Positions 1-5,804 of a DNA stretch of 7,623 bases are shown here, in pieces. The notes beneath the pieces are model-generated. The model saw only the letters and a program-made list of their open reading frames with translations. It ran no database searches and had not been told where the DNA came from. Numbering within the stretch: the stretch's first letter is position 1; each line of letters begins with the position of its first letter. Both the position numbers and the translations under genes were made by a program. Source of the DNA: Ruminococcus flavefaciens (GTDB lineage: Bacteria; Bacillota; Clostridia; Oscillospirales; Ruminococcaceae); NCBI GenBank assembly GCA_902796705.1, contig CADBQF010000007.1, positions 1-7,623 of the forward strand, given 5' to 3'.

Positions 1-1
1 C

Positions 2-2059
2 AGAGTTGCGATAATGACCGCTGCATCGGCAGCCGCATTCGGAGTGAGTGCAGTTTTCAGGAAGATATTCAAGCTGAAAGGCACATCGACAGCATTTTAC
101 ATCGTTGGTTCTTTCATGCTCTCGCTGACAGTCATAGCAGCCGGAGCGTATGAGATATTCGGAACATGGTTCTCGACTGACGGCGGCGGTGCAGCACTTC
201 TTTTCGGAACATCATGCCTGACAGCAGGAGTATCGACACTTATAGGATATAACGCATACGGACATAAAACATTTGCATATACAGGCCTTGGCTGTTTCTG
301 CATGACGCTTTTATGTATAGCATTGCAGATAACTAACAGCGATGCCGGATTTGCTGTGATGTGCGTTATCATACAGGCCTTCCTGACGCTCATCTTCAAC
401 TATCTTAAATTACACAAGGGCATATCACTCGAAAAGGAAGTATCAGACGTAAGCAAGATAGCATCGATATTCTTTGCAGGTCTTGCAATGACGTATTCGC
501 TTGATAACTTCTTTGATACAGATGCAGCAGCGTTTGCAGTTGCAGGCGTACTTTTTGCAGAGTCTCTCATCTATGCTTTCCTGACAAAGAAGAATTCCCT
601 CAAAAGGATACAGTGCTTACTCAGCGTATACATAGTATACATGATGTCAGCTTCATTTGAATTTGACGGAGCAGAGGTAATATTCCTCTCTGCCGCAGCA
701 ATAGGCATATATCTTTTCAACAGTATGTACGAGCCGCTCCGCCTTGCAGATACGGCAGTATTCACATACACCGCAGCATTTTTCCACTGTATGACATACG
801 TGCTTGAAACAGAGGAAAAAACATTCACTTTCATACCTGTGCTTCTTATGACAGCAGCGGCTGCACCGGCGATATTCAGCAGCAGCAAACTCAGACAGTC
901 GGCAGCCGGCATGATGCTTCCTGTGCTTCCGTTCATAGCAGCATTGAGCTATATCGATACAGAAAGCGGAGCAGAACACATAACAGGCATAATGCTGGTA
1001 TATTCGGCAATGTGCATGATACTGGCAGGACTTCTGATATTCCTCCCGAAGTACGCATTTGATTTCCACGCACATCACGAGATAAAGACGAACGTTCCCG
1101 TATCCGCACAGCTTTTGATGTCAGGCATAGCACTCATGGTATGCGTGAGCGAGATGAAGCTTGTCCCGGTAGTTTTTGCAGCACTTGCAGTTCATGCAAT
1201 GCTCGCATTCTTCCATAAGAGCAACCTGATGTCAGCTATATCGATGCTTGGGATATACTTCCTGGCAGAAGAACTCATCTCCGGCATAGAAGATATCAGC
1301 TTGATATCATGCAGGATAGCAGCACTCGCCATGACAGCCGTTCTCCTCATACTTTCAAGACTCGTATTCCCGAAAGCCATTTTAAACAAGGACGAAGACA
1401 GAACACGCACCGATACGTTCCTGCTGACAGCAGCAGCCGTTCTTCTGATGAAATTCACATCATTCAGCGGATTCTGGTTCTTCATCACAGCATCAGCAGT
1501 TATGACAGGCTTTGTAAAGAGAAAGACTCCTAAGAAGACAGCATCAGTCATACTCTCGATATCTTCGGCAATGGCAGCATTTGCATTCCTTGACAGACCG
1601 TTCCTGATAGTATCCGATGACATGATCGGCAACAAGATCACACTCGGAATATTCGCACTCATGGGGCTTTCATACAAGCTCATATGGAAACATTCGCCCG
1701 AAACGGCAAAGAAGTCGTCATCGCTGATATTCATACTCACATTTGCAGCACTGATATATGATGCGATATACTTCCAGACAGCAGCAAATACGATATTCGT
1801 ACTTTTCGTGACACTTACAGTTCTCCTTGCATCATACGCAGCAAAGAGCAAGACATGGTTCACAGCATCTTCAATAGCACTCGCAGTTATAACCGTGTAC
1901 GCATCGCTTAAATACCTCCCGGAGATGAACTGGTGGTTCTACCTCTTTATAGCCGGAATGGTGCTGATAGGTGCTGCATCAGTAAACGAATACTGCAAGT
2001 CACACGGAAGAACGCTCCGCACCGCCCTCTCCGAAAAATTCTCCGACTGGAACTGGTAA
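2..2059 (+). CDS. Large polytopic membrane protein, 5' end missing
   Basis: The reading frame is open back to base 2, and the first ATG (base 14) has no Shine-Dalgarno sequence in front of it. The gene therefore very probably begins upstream and only its C-terminal ~685 residues are visible. Counting from the ATG, the protein is almost entirely hydrophobic, with roughly 18-20 candidate membrane helices (for example about residues 28-48, 60-80, 86-105, 111-130, 170-190 and 322-345). The helices are separated by short, mostly Lys/Arg-bearing loops. A short charged tail follows the last helix (about residues 655-681, ending SDWNW). No catalytic motif, ATP-binding site or transporter signature was recognised. 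The overall look (many short Ala/Ile/Leu-rich helices, no soluble domain) resembles the uncharacterised DUF2157/SCO7613-C-terminal type membrane proteins of Clostridia, but this is an impression, not a match. Codon use favours GCA for Ala and ATA for Ile. It faces the sortase gene tail to tail. The function is unknown. Confidence 0.8.
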   Translation, partial: RVAIMTAASAAAFGVSAVFRKIFKLKGTSTAFYIVGSFMLSLTVIAAGAYEIFGTWFSTDGGGAALLFGTSCLTAGVSTLIGYNAYGHKTFAYTGLGCFCMTLLCIALQITNSDAGFAVMCVIIQAFLTLIFNYLKLHKGISLEKEVSDVSKIASIFFAGLAMTYSLDNFFDTDAAAFAVAGVLFAESLIYAFLTKKNSLKRIQCLLSVYIVYMMSASFEFDGAEVIFLSAAAIGIYLFNSMYEPLRLADTAVFTYTAAFFHCMTYVLETEEKTFTFIPVLLMTAAAAPAIFSSSKLRQSAAGMMLPVLPFIAALSYIDTESGAEHITGIMLVYSAMCMILAGLLIFLPKYAFDFHAHHEIKTNVPVSAQLLMSGIALMVCVSEMKLVPVVFAALAVHAMLAFFHKSNLMSAISMLGIYFLAEELISGIEDISLISCRIAALAMTAVLLILSRLVFPKAILNKDEDRTRTDTFLLTAAAVLLMKFTSFSGFWFFITASAVMTGFVKRKTPKKTASVILSISSAMAAFAFLDRPFLIVSDDMIGNKITLGIFALMGLSYKLIWKHSPETAKKSSSLIFILTFAALIYDAIYFQTAANTIFVLFVTLTVLLASYAAKSKTWFTASSIALAVITVYASLKYLPEMNWWFYLFIAGMVLIGAASVNEYCKSHGRTLRTALSEKFSDWNW

Positions 2060-2099
2060 CAAATTTGAAAAATGGTTCCGCCAGCAAATCTCTGCTTTT

Positions 2100-2135
2100 A
2101 GTTTTCCACACACCAACACAGCAATGTTGAAAACT
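2100..2135. promoter_or_regulatory. DnaA-box-like hairpin
   Basis: An inverted repeat pairs AGTTTTCCACA (2100-2110) with TGTTGAAAACT (2125-2135), 10 of 11 positions, around a 14-nt loop. The left arm contains TTTTCCACA (2102-2110), which fits the relaxed DnaA-box consensus TTWTNCACA. Read on the minus strand, the right arm gives TTTTCAACA, a poorer match. Short CTTTTAG and CTAAAAAG blocks (2095-2101, 2141-2148) flank it as an outer, imperfect repeat. There is no U-tract, so it is not a convincing terminator for the upstream membrane gene, although that role cannot be excluded. One good box alone is not an origin. Confidence 0.35.
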
Positions 2136-2154
2136 TGCCGCTAAAAAGTGAAAT

Positions 2155-2180
2155 CAGAATGTTCCATGTGAAACATTCTG
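2155..2180. promoter_or_regulatory. parS: Candidate parS centromere site (ParB/Spo0J binding)
   Basis: Bases 2160-2175 read TGTTCCATGTGAAACA, identical to the Bacillus-type parS sequence TGTTCCACGTGAAACA except for one central base (T for C). The site sits within a 26-bp near-perfect palindrome (2155-2180) whose outer arms are CAGAATGTT and AACATTCTG. The only unpaired stem position is 2164/2171. parS sites are loaded by ParB and recruit SMC for chromosome segregation. They cluster near the replication origin in Firmicutes. The intergenic position, the dyad symmetry and the near-exact match support the call. The mismatch lies in the CpG core, which ParB reads, so affinity could be reduced. 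Confidence 0.65.
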
Positions 2181-2189
2181 CATAAAGAT

Positions 2190-2255
2190 CCCCCTGACAG
2201 GACGCTCACGATGATCTGTCGTATGGCATACTTTGCCTTGCGTCCCGTCAGGGGG
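2190..2255. repeat. Structured inverted-repeat element, copy 1
   Basis: The ends form a 16-bp terminal inverted repeat: 2190-2205 (CCCCCTGACAGGACGC) pairs with 2240-2255 (GCGTCCCGTCAGGGGG), 15 of 16 matching, with the mismatch at 2199/2246. Inside are two small hairpins, ACGAT/GTCGT (2208-2212 with 2218-2222, one G-T pair) and GGCA/TGCC (2225-2228 with 2234-2237). The whole would fold as a three-way, cloverleaf-like structure. A second copy in opposite orientation begins at 7563. With no coding capacity and about 66 bp, it resembles a REP/MITE-type dispersed repeat. It lies downstream of both convergent genes and could also act as a transcription barrier, but no U-tract follows it on either strand. 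Confidence 0.75.
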
Positions 2256-2311
2256 AATTCCATATGATTGCCTTCGGAAAGAAGCTTTGGAGTACGTATA
2301 TCCGCCCCGTA

Positions 2312-3010
2312 TCATTCCTTTATGCAGCAGAATACTACAGTGCGTTTTGAGGAGTTGGCATCAGCACAGGTAGCGAGAGCGAGAATGCGTTCGCTGTTCC
2401 CGACATCGGGAGTTTTAGTGTTATCACGGATAAACTGCCGTATATTATCCTTATCAAGATCGAAGACGATGCTCTCCTGCGAGCTTATGCTTGCGGAGGC
2501 AAAGACTTCGAGTTTATATTCTTTAACATTAGTTCTGCCGACGAGGAGCGTGCCTGTCTTGTGTGAAGCAAGGTAATTTTCGTCGAGGAAATCGTCCAAC
2601 GCACCGAACATTTTTCCGTAATCCATATGATGACCGTATATGAGCGAGAACTCGTCCGAGAAATCGCTGCTGCACCGGCTGTCGAGGAAGATGCTTCCGG
2701 TGAGCGAATATTCTCCGAACGGATCGGTGCTCAGGTAGGCAGAATTATCTTTTCCCTGCATGACAGGGTAATCGATATTCGTGCCGTCTATAGTTATCCA
2801 GCCTACCATATCATCAGTGATAGGCGAACCGGCTGCGGCTGCGGGATCGGAAGGATCGGGCTTGTATCTCAGGATACTTCTGTCAAGAGTATGCGTGTAC
2901 ATATAGTAATTGTCATAGACCTGCCATATTCCGATCAGCATAATAAAGCTGAAAAATATTATAACGAGCCAGCCGTATATCTCGTTGAGTTTTTTCCAGA
3001 AGCCGAGCAA
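2312..3010 (-). CDS. Class B sortase, pilin-associated
   Basis: This is a membrane-anchored cysteine transpeptidase, 232 aa and of normal length for class B sortases. An N-terminal membrane helix (about residues 13-31) is followed by an extracellular catalytic domain. The visible active site is His127 in IYGHHM, Cys215 in LATC (the class B TLxTC-type motif) and Arg223 in SSKRTVV. TIDGTNIDYPVMQ (73-85) and GSIFLD (105-110) are typical class B strand motifs. The start is TTG at 3010, 5 nt after the pilin stop codon. GAGGAA about 11 nt upstream, inside the end of the pilin gene, is the likely ribosome-binding site. The only early alternative start (Met24) would destroy the anchor. Tight coupling to the pilin gene implies cotranscription and that the pilin is its substrate. 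It should cleave the sorting signal between Thr and Gly and join the pilin to another pilin or to the cell wall. Adjacent cysteines at 228-229, near the C-terminus, are unusual for an extracytoplasmic protein. The assignment to class B is firm; whether it polymerises or only anchors is not visible. Confidence 0.93.
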   Translation of the reverse strand: MLGFWKKLNEIYGWLVIIFFSFIMLIGIWQVYDNYYMYTHTLDRSILRYKPDPSDPAAAAGSPITDDMVGWITIDGTNIDYPVMQGKDNSAYLSTDPFGEYSLTGSIFLDSRCSSDFSDEFSLIYGHHMDYGKMFGALDDFLDENYLASHKTGTLLVGRTNVKEYKLEVFASASISSQESIVFDLDKDNIRQFIRDNTKTPDVGNSERILALATCADANSSKRTVVFCCIKE

Positions 3011-3015
3011 GGCGG

Positions 3016-4392
3016 TCAGTCTTCCTCAGACTTTTTCTTCTTCATATAGATAGTACCGGCAACTGCTCCGGCAAATCCGATAAGCACCAGTGCAGCCGAA
3101 CCTGCAACGGTCATGATAACGCCTGTCGGGAGAGTTCCCTTTCGCTCATTGACATAGCCGGTGTGGATATCTGCATCGGAAATAGTTCCGGAAACAGCAT
3201 CGGCAAGAGCATCATAGCCTGCCTCGCCGTCCCAGTTGATAACACTGTCAGCCTGCTGGATAGTTCCTGTAGAAGCATAATCCTCGGCAGCTTCCGTAAT
3301 GGAATAAGAAGCATTTTCGGGGAGGCCTTTTATGGTGATGTACTGACCGTGGCAGAGGTAATATTCCGCTGTGATAGTGTATGTATCATCGCTTTCCTTG
3401 ACGACAGTGTAATTCTCGGCAGAAGTATCTGCTGTGAGAGCATCGGGATTTGTCTTTCCTGCGTAGGCTGTATTTGTCGCCTTGTTGAGCGAAGCAGCAG
3501 CAGGAACAGCAGCATCAGCATTAGTGAGGTCAACGCTGAGAACTGTATTTTCAGCAGAGATGCCGCTTATAACGACAGTATATTTGAAATACTTGTCCCT
3601 TGAAGCCTGATTGCCCTTTACGACTTTTCCGAAAGTGAGATCCTGTGTGGAATATGTATTTGTGATGTAAGGCCTTTTTGCTGCACCCTCAACTTCCGCA
3701 CCGTTCGGGACTGCTGTGATATCCTCTTCGGTCGCATTGATTAACGGAGCTGATGTAACTGTGCCGTTATATATGACATATCCGGCGATCTTCAGTTTGT
3801 CGTCAACGGACGGATCGGAAGTATCGTTCTCGACGTAGACATCAAGAGTTCTTACACAGTTGGAAGTCGTATCATTTCCATAGTCATAGGTGATGCCCTG
3901 AGCGGATTCGTCTTCCTCGGTGATGATATAGCGGTAAACGCCGGGTTCGGTGAATCCTACAGCGGAGAAGTCGAACTGCACGCTCTTCTTGACATATTTC
4001 TCGTCCTTTGTTTCGGGAGCGTCGGCGGTATTGCCGGAAGTGGTGAAAGACGGCGTATCTCCTTCGGTAGTGTTTTCCTCATTTGTTGCTGTATCAGCCG
4101 TCGAGAAGGAAACGGTCTTTCCTGTTATCTTGTCAGCATCGACACCGGCGAGTACGGCGAGTTTTCCGGCAGAGGCATTTACAGCCGCTCCAGCTTCGAC
4201 GGTGAAATTGAAAGTAACGTTCGGAACGTTAGCTTCCTTTTTCATGACGAGATATTTGTCTATAGATGTTGAAACTTCACTGCTGCCGGTATTTACTGAA
4301 TAAGCCGCACCGGCACTCATCGGAACGATAGCTGACAGTGAAGCAGCCACAGCGAGGGAGGCTGCGAATGCGGCAAGCTTTGATCTTTTCAT
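3016..4392 (-). CDS. FctA/Spy0128-type pilin, cell-wall-anchored surface protein
   Basis: This is a secreted 458-aa surface protein. Residues 1-30 are a signal peptide (MKRSK, an Ala-rich core, then a cleavage site near AGAA-Y). Residues about 43-190 match the streptococcal pilin isopeptide-linkage domain, with FNFTV near 61 and the hallmark PGVYRYIITEE (150-160) and GITYDY. Residues about 240-370 form a second Ig-like domain of the DUF7601 kind, with ITNTYSTQDLTFGKVVKGN, ITIKGLP and YSITE. In such domains Lys, Glu and Asn form stabilising isopeptide bonds. Lys46, Glu159 and Asn189 for the first domain, and Lys256, Glu367 and Asn245 for the second, are inferred candidates. The C-terminus is a sorting signal: LPTG (421-424), a hydrophobic helix (about 426-449) and the tail KKKKSEED. 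The motif lacks the usual X of LPXTG. ATG start with AGGAGG 8 nt upstream (4401-4406). It is cotranscribed with the sortase just downstream. No YPKN pilin motif was seen, so it may form a fibre or only a monomeric adhesin. Confidence 0.88.
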   Translation of the reverse strand: MKRSKLAAFAASLAVAASLSAIVPMSAGAAYSVNTGSSEVSTSIDKYLVMKKEANVPNVTFNFTVEAGAAVNASAGKLAVLAGVDADKITGKTVSFSTADTATNEENTTEGDTPSFTTSGNTADAPETKDEKYVKKSVQFDFSAVGFTEPGVYRYIITEEDESAQGITYDYGNDTTSNCVRTLDVYVENDTSDPSVDDKLKIAGYVIYNGTVTSAPLINATEEDITAVPNGAEVEGAAKRPYITNTYSTQDLTFGKVVKGNQASRDKYFKYTVVISGISAENTVLSVDLTNADAAVPAAASLNKATNTAYAGKTNPDALTADTSAENYTVVKESDDTYTITAEYYLCHGQYITIKGLPENASYSITEAAEDYASTGTIQQADSVINWDGEAGYDALADAVSGTISDADIHTGYVNERKGTLPTGVIMTVAGSAALVLIGFAGAVAGTIYMKKKKSEED

Positions 4393-4455
4393 GAGGTTAT
4401 CCTCCTTATATGATGTAATCAGGATCTGATCTGAATATATATTATGTTTTATTTT

Positions 4456-4484
4456 ATTATATCACGGTCACGACAGAATAGCAA
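4456..4484 (-). promoter_or_regulatory. Predicted sigma-A promoter of the pilin-sortase operon
   Basis: On the minus strand a TTGCTA -35 box (4484-4479) lies 17 nt from a perfect TATAAT -10 box (4461-4456). This places the start of transcription about 60 nt upstream of the pilin ATG. The 5' leader carries the AGGAGG ribosome-binding site and a small ATCAG/CTGAT inverted repeat (4418-4430). Confidence 0.6.
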
Positions 4485-4536
4485 TAGATTTTCCGGAAAA
4501 TATCAGTATTTTATTGGCAGCACAAAGCATTATGAT

Positions 4537-4558
4537 ATATACCGTATCACGGCTATAT
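4537..4558. repeat. Short bulged inverted repeat in the divergent region
   Basis: ATATACCGT (4537-4545) pairs with ACGG-c-TATAT (4549-4558), leaving one bulged base and a 3-nt loop. It lies between the two divergent promoters. It could be an operator, or chance symmetry in AT-rich DNA. Confidence 0.3.
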
Positions 4559-4588
4559 GGCGTAACAGCGGTAGTTGCATTATAAGAA

Positions 4589-4603
4589 AGGATTGTCAAT
4601 CCT
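4589..4603. promoter_or_regulatory. Perfect 15-bp palindrome, possible operator
   Basis: AGGATTG-T-CAATCCT is a perfect 7+1+7 dyad lying 51 bp upstream of the predicted ldh -35 box and about 105 bp upstream of the pilin -35 box. Its position between divergent promoters and its exact symmetry suggest a dimeric regulator site. It does not match the Rex, CcpA or Fur consensus, so no regulator can be named. The single-base loop argues against an RNA hairpin. Confidence 0.35.
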
Positions 4604-4654
4604 GTGTCAATTTTGTATGATATAACGGTTTTTAAGGGAATATTCACTTTATAC

Positions 4655-4682
4655 TTGATATTTTCCGATTTTATGGTATAAT
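4655..4682 (+). promoter_or_regulatory. Predicted extended -10 sigma-A promoter of ldh
   Basis: A TTGATA -35 box (4655-4660) lies 16 nt from a perfect TATAAT -10 box (4677-4682), which is preceded by TG at 4674-4675 (extended -10). This gives a leader of about 65-70 nt before the ldh ATG and suggests a strong promoter. Confidence 0.7.
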
Positions 4683-4756
4683 ATTATCATAGCAAAGTTT
4701 GCATTCTCATGGTAAAAGATAAGTTTTACTATTTTAATCATACGGAGGTTTGTTAA

Positions 4757-5719
4757 ATGGAAGAAGTAAATAAGGGCAGAAAGGTCGCTATCCTCGGTGC
4801 AGGAAATGTTGGTGCTACGATCGCTTATACTTTCGCTGTAGCCGGTACTTGCTCTGATGTTGTTCTCGTTGATATCAATGAGGAAAAGGCAAGAGGAGAA
4901 GCAATGGATATCAACCAGGGTGTTTCGTTCTGCCACAATATCGAGATCGTTGACGGTACATACGATGACATAGCAGGTTCTGACGTAGTAGTAGTAACTC
5001 TCGGACTTGCAAGAAAACCCGGCCAGACAAGACTTGACCTTGCTCAGGCAAATGTCAATATCATAAAGGAAGTTATGCCGAAGGTAGCAAAGATAGCTCC
5101 CGATGCTATCTATGTAGTTGTCAGCAATCCTGTTGATATCCTTACGTATGCTATTCTCCGCTGTACCGACCTCTCACCGAAGCAGGTCATCGGTTCAGGC
5201 ACTATACTTGATACTTCACGTCTGCGTTCAGCACTCGCTGCTCACGTCGGACTCAGCCCGCAGAGCGTTCACGCTTACGTATTCGGTGAACACGGCGATA
5301 CTTCTATGATACCGTGGTCACTCACAAATATAGGCGGTATGGAAATGGCTGAATACTGCAAGTCAGTATGTGACAATCACGACGACTGCGGCAAGGCTGA
5401 GATACACGACATCGAGGAAGATGTACGTACAGCCGGTGCAGAAGTTATCAAGAGAAAGGGTGCTACATTTTACGCTATCGCACTCTCTGTAAATAAGATA
5501 GTTGATACTATCCTCCGTGATTCACACAGCATACTCACTGTATCGACACTCGCTAACGGCAGATATGGTATCGATGATGTATGCCTCAGTCTCCCGTGCG
5601 TAGTAAGCGGAGAGGGAATCATCAGAGAGATCACACCTCCGCTTCTTGAATCAGAGCTTACCAAGCTCCACAAGAGTGCAAATGCTCTCAAGGACGTTCT
5701 CTCACAAATCTCATTCTGA
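4757..5719 (+). CDS. ldh: L-lactate dehydrogenase (LDH/MDH superfamily)
   Basis: This cytoplasmic NAD-dependent 2-hydroxyacid dehydrogenase (320 aa, normal length) reduces pyruvate to L-lactate to recycle NADH in fermentation. Visible features are the Rossmann nucleotide loop GAGNVG (14-19), Asp39 ending the second beta strand (NAD rather than NADP), the mobile substrate loop RKPGQTRLD with catalytic Arg92, SNPVD (123-127), Asp152 and Arg155 in LDTSR, and the catalytic GEHGD with His179. KGATFYAIALS (234-244) matches the LDH form of the specificity loop. One residue is odd: the position equivalent to Gln102 of Bacillus LDH is Arg86, and Arg there is the classical malate dehydrogenase residue. 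Some clostridial LDHs are remembered as having NRKPGETR here, so LDH remains the better call. ATG start with GGAGG 8 nt upstream (4744-4748) and its own strong promoter. The C-rich stretch at 200-211 (YCKSVCDNHDDC) is unusual in the family. Confidence 0.88.
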   Translation: MEEVNKGRKVAILGAGNVGATIAYTFAVAGTCSDVVLVDINEEKARGEAMDINQGVSFCHNIEIVDGTYDDIAGSDVVVVTLGLARKPGQTRLDLAQANVNIIKEVMPKVAKIAPDAIYVVVSNPVDILTYAILRCTDLSPKQVIGSGTILDTSRLRSALAAHVGLSPQSVHAYVFGEHGDTSMIPWSLTNIGGMEMAEYCKSVCDNHDDCGKAEIHDIEEDVRTAGAEVIKRKGATFYAIALSVNKIVDTILRDSHSILTVSTLANGRYGIDDVCLSLPCVVSGEGIIREITPPLLESELTKLHKSANALKDVLSQISF

Positions 5720-5753
5720 TAATTTTAAGAACCTGTCCACATAGAAATAACAT

Positions 5754-5782
5754 CAGGGTAAGCCGTGATATGGCTTACCCTG
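5754..5782 (+). terminator. Strong hairpin between ldh and hydF, weak terminator or attenuator
   Basis: A perfect 11-bp stem, CAGGGTAAGCC (5754-5764) with GGCTTACCCTG (5772-5782), closes a 7-nt loop. The following bases (TCTGTATATAAGG) are only mildly T-rich and lead within 10 nt into the hydF ribosome-binding site. It may therefore terminate only part of the transcripts or stabilise the ldh 3' end. Confidence 0.6.
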
Positions 5783-5804
5783 TCTGTATATAAGGAGGAA
5801 TATT

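Larger units (their letters stand above)
4393..4756. other. Divergent intergenic region between pilin and ldh
   Basis: These 364 AT-rich bases hold no convincing gene. They contain the leader and promoter of the pilin operon (to 4484), the promoter and leader of ldh (from 4655), and two dyad elements between them. The ldh leader has a GCAAA-G-TTTGC dyad (4692-4702) and a weak GTAAAA/TTTTAC stem (4712-4717 with 4724-4729). No known riboswitch fold was recognised. A TTGTTAA half-site (4750-4756) resembles half of a Rex operator, but no partner half follows. Confidence 0.7.

Noticed and set aside
571..1863. Long open frames on the minus strand opposite the membrane protein (571-936, 653-1078, 1192-1863)
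   Set aside because: They overlap a clearly coding plus-strand frame, have no ribosome-binding site, show no domain, and arise from its GCA/ATA-rich codon pattern.
2155..2180. The 26-bp palindrome as an intrinsic terminator of the membrane-protein gene
   Set aside because: No T-tract follows on either strand, the loop would be only 2 nt, and the core match to parS explains it better.
2627..3049. Plus-strand frame of 140 codons opposite the sortase
   Set aside because: The minus strand encodes a complete sortase with all catalytic residues; the plus frame is its antisense shadow.
3950..4303. Plus-strand frame of 117 codons opposite the pilin gene
   Set aside because: Low-complexity Ser/Ala/Val antisense translation of the pilin repeats, without a start signal.
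4750..4756. TTGTTAA as a Rex operator in front of ldh
   Set aside because: Only one half-site is present; the expected TTAACAA partner is missing and the half-site overlaps the start codon region.
4649..4936. Minus-strand frame of 95 codons overlapping the ldh promoter and start
   Set aside because: It covers a strong plus-strand promoter and the conserved N-terminus of Ldh, and has no recognisable ribosome-binding site or family.
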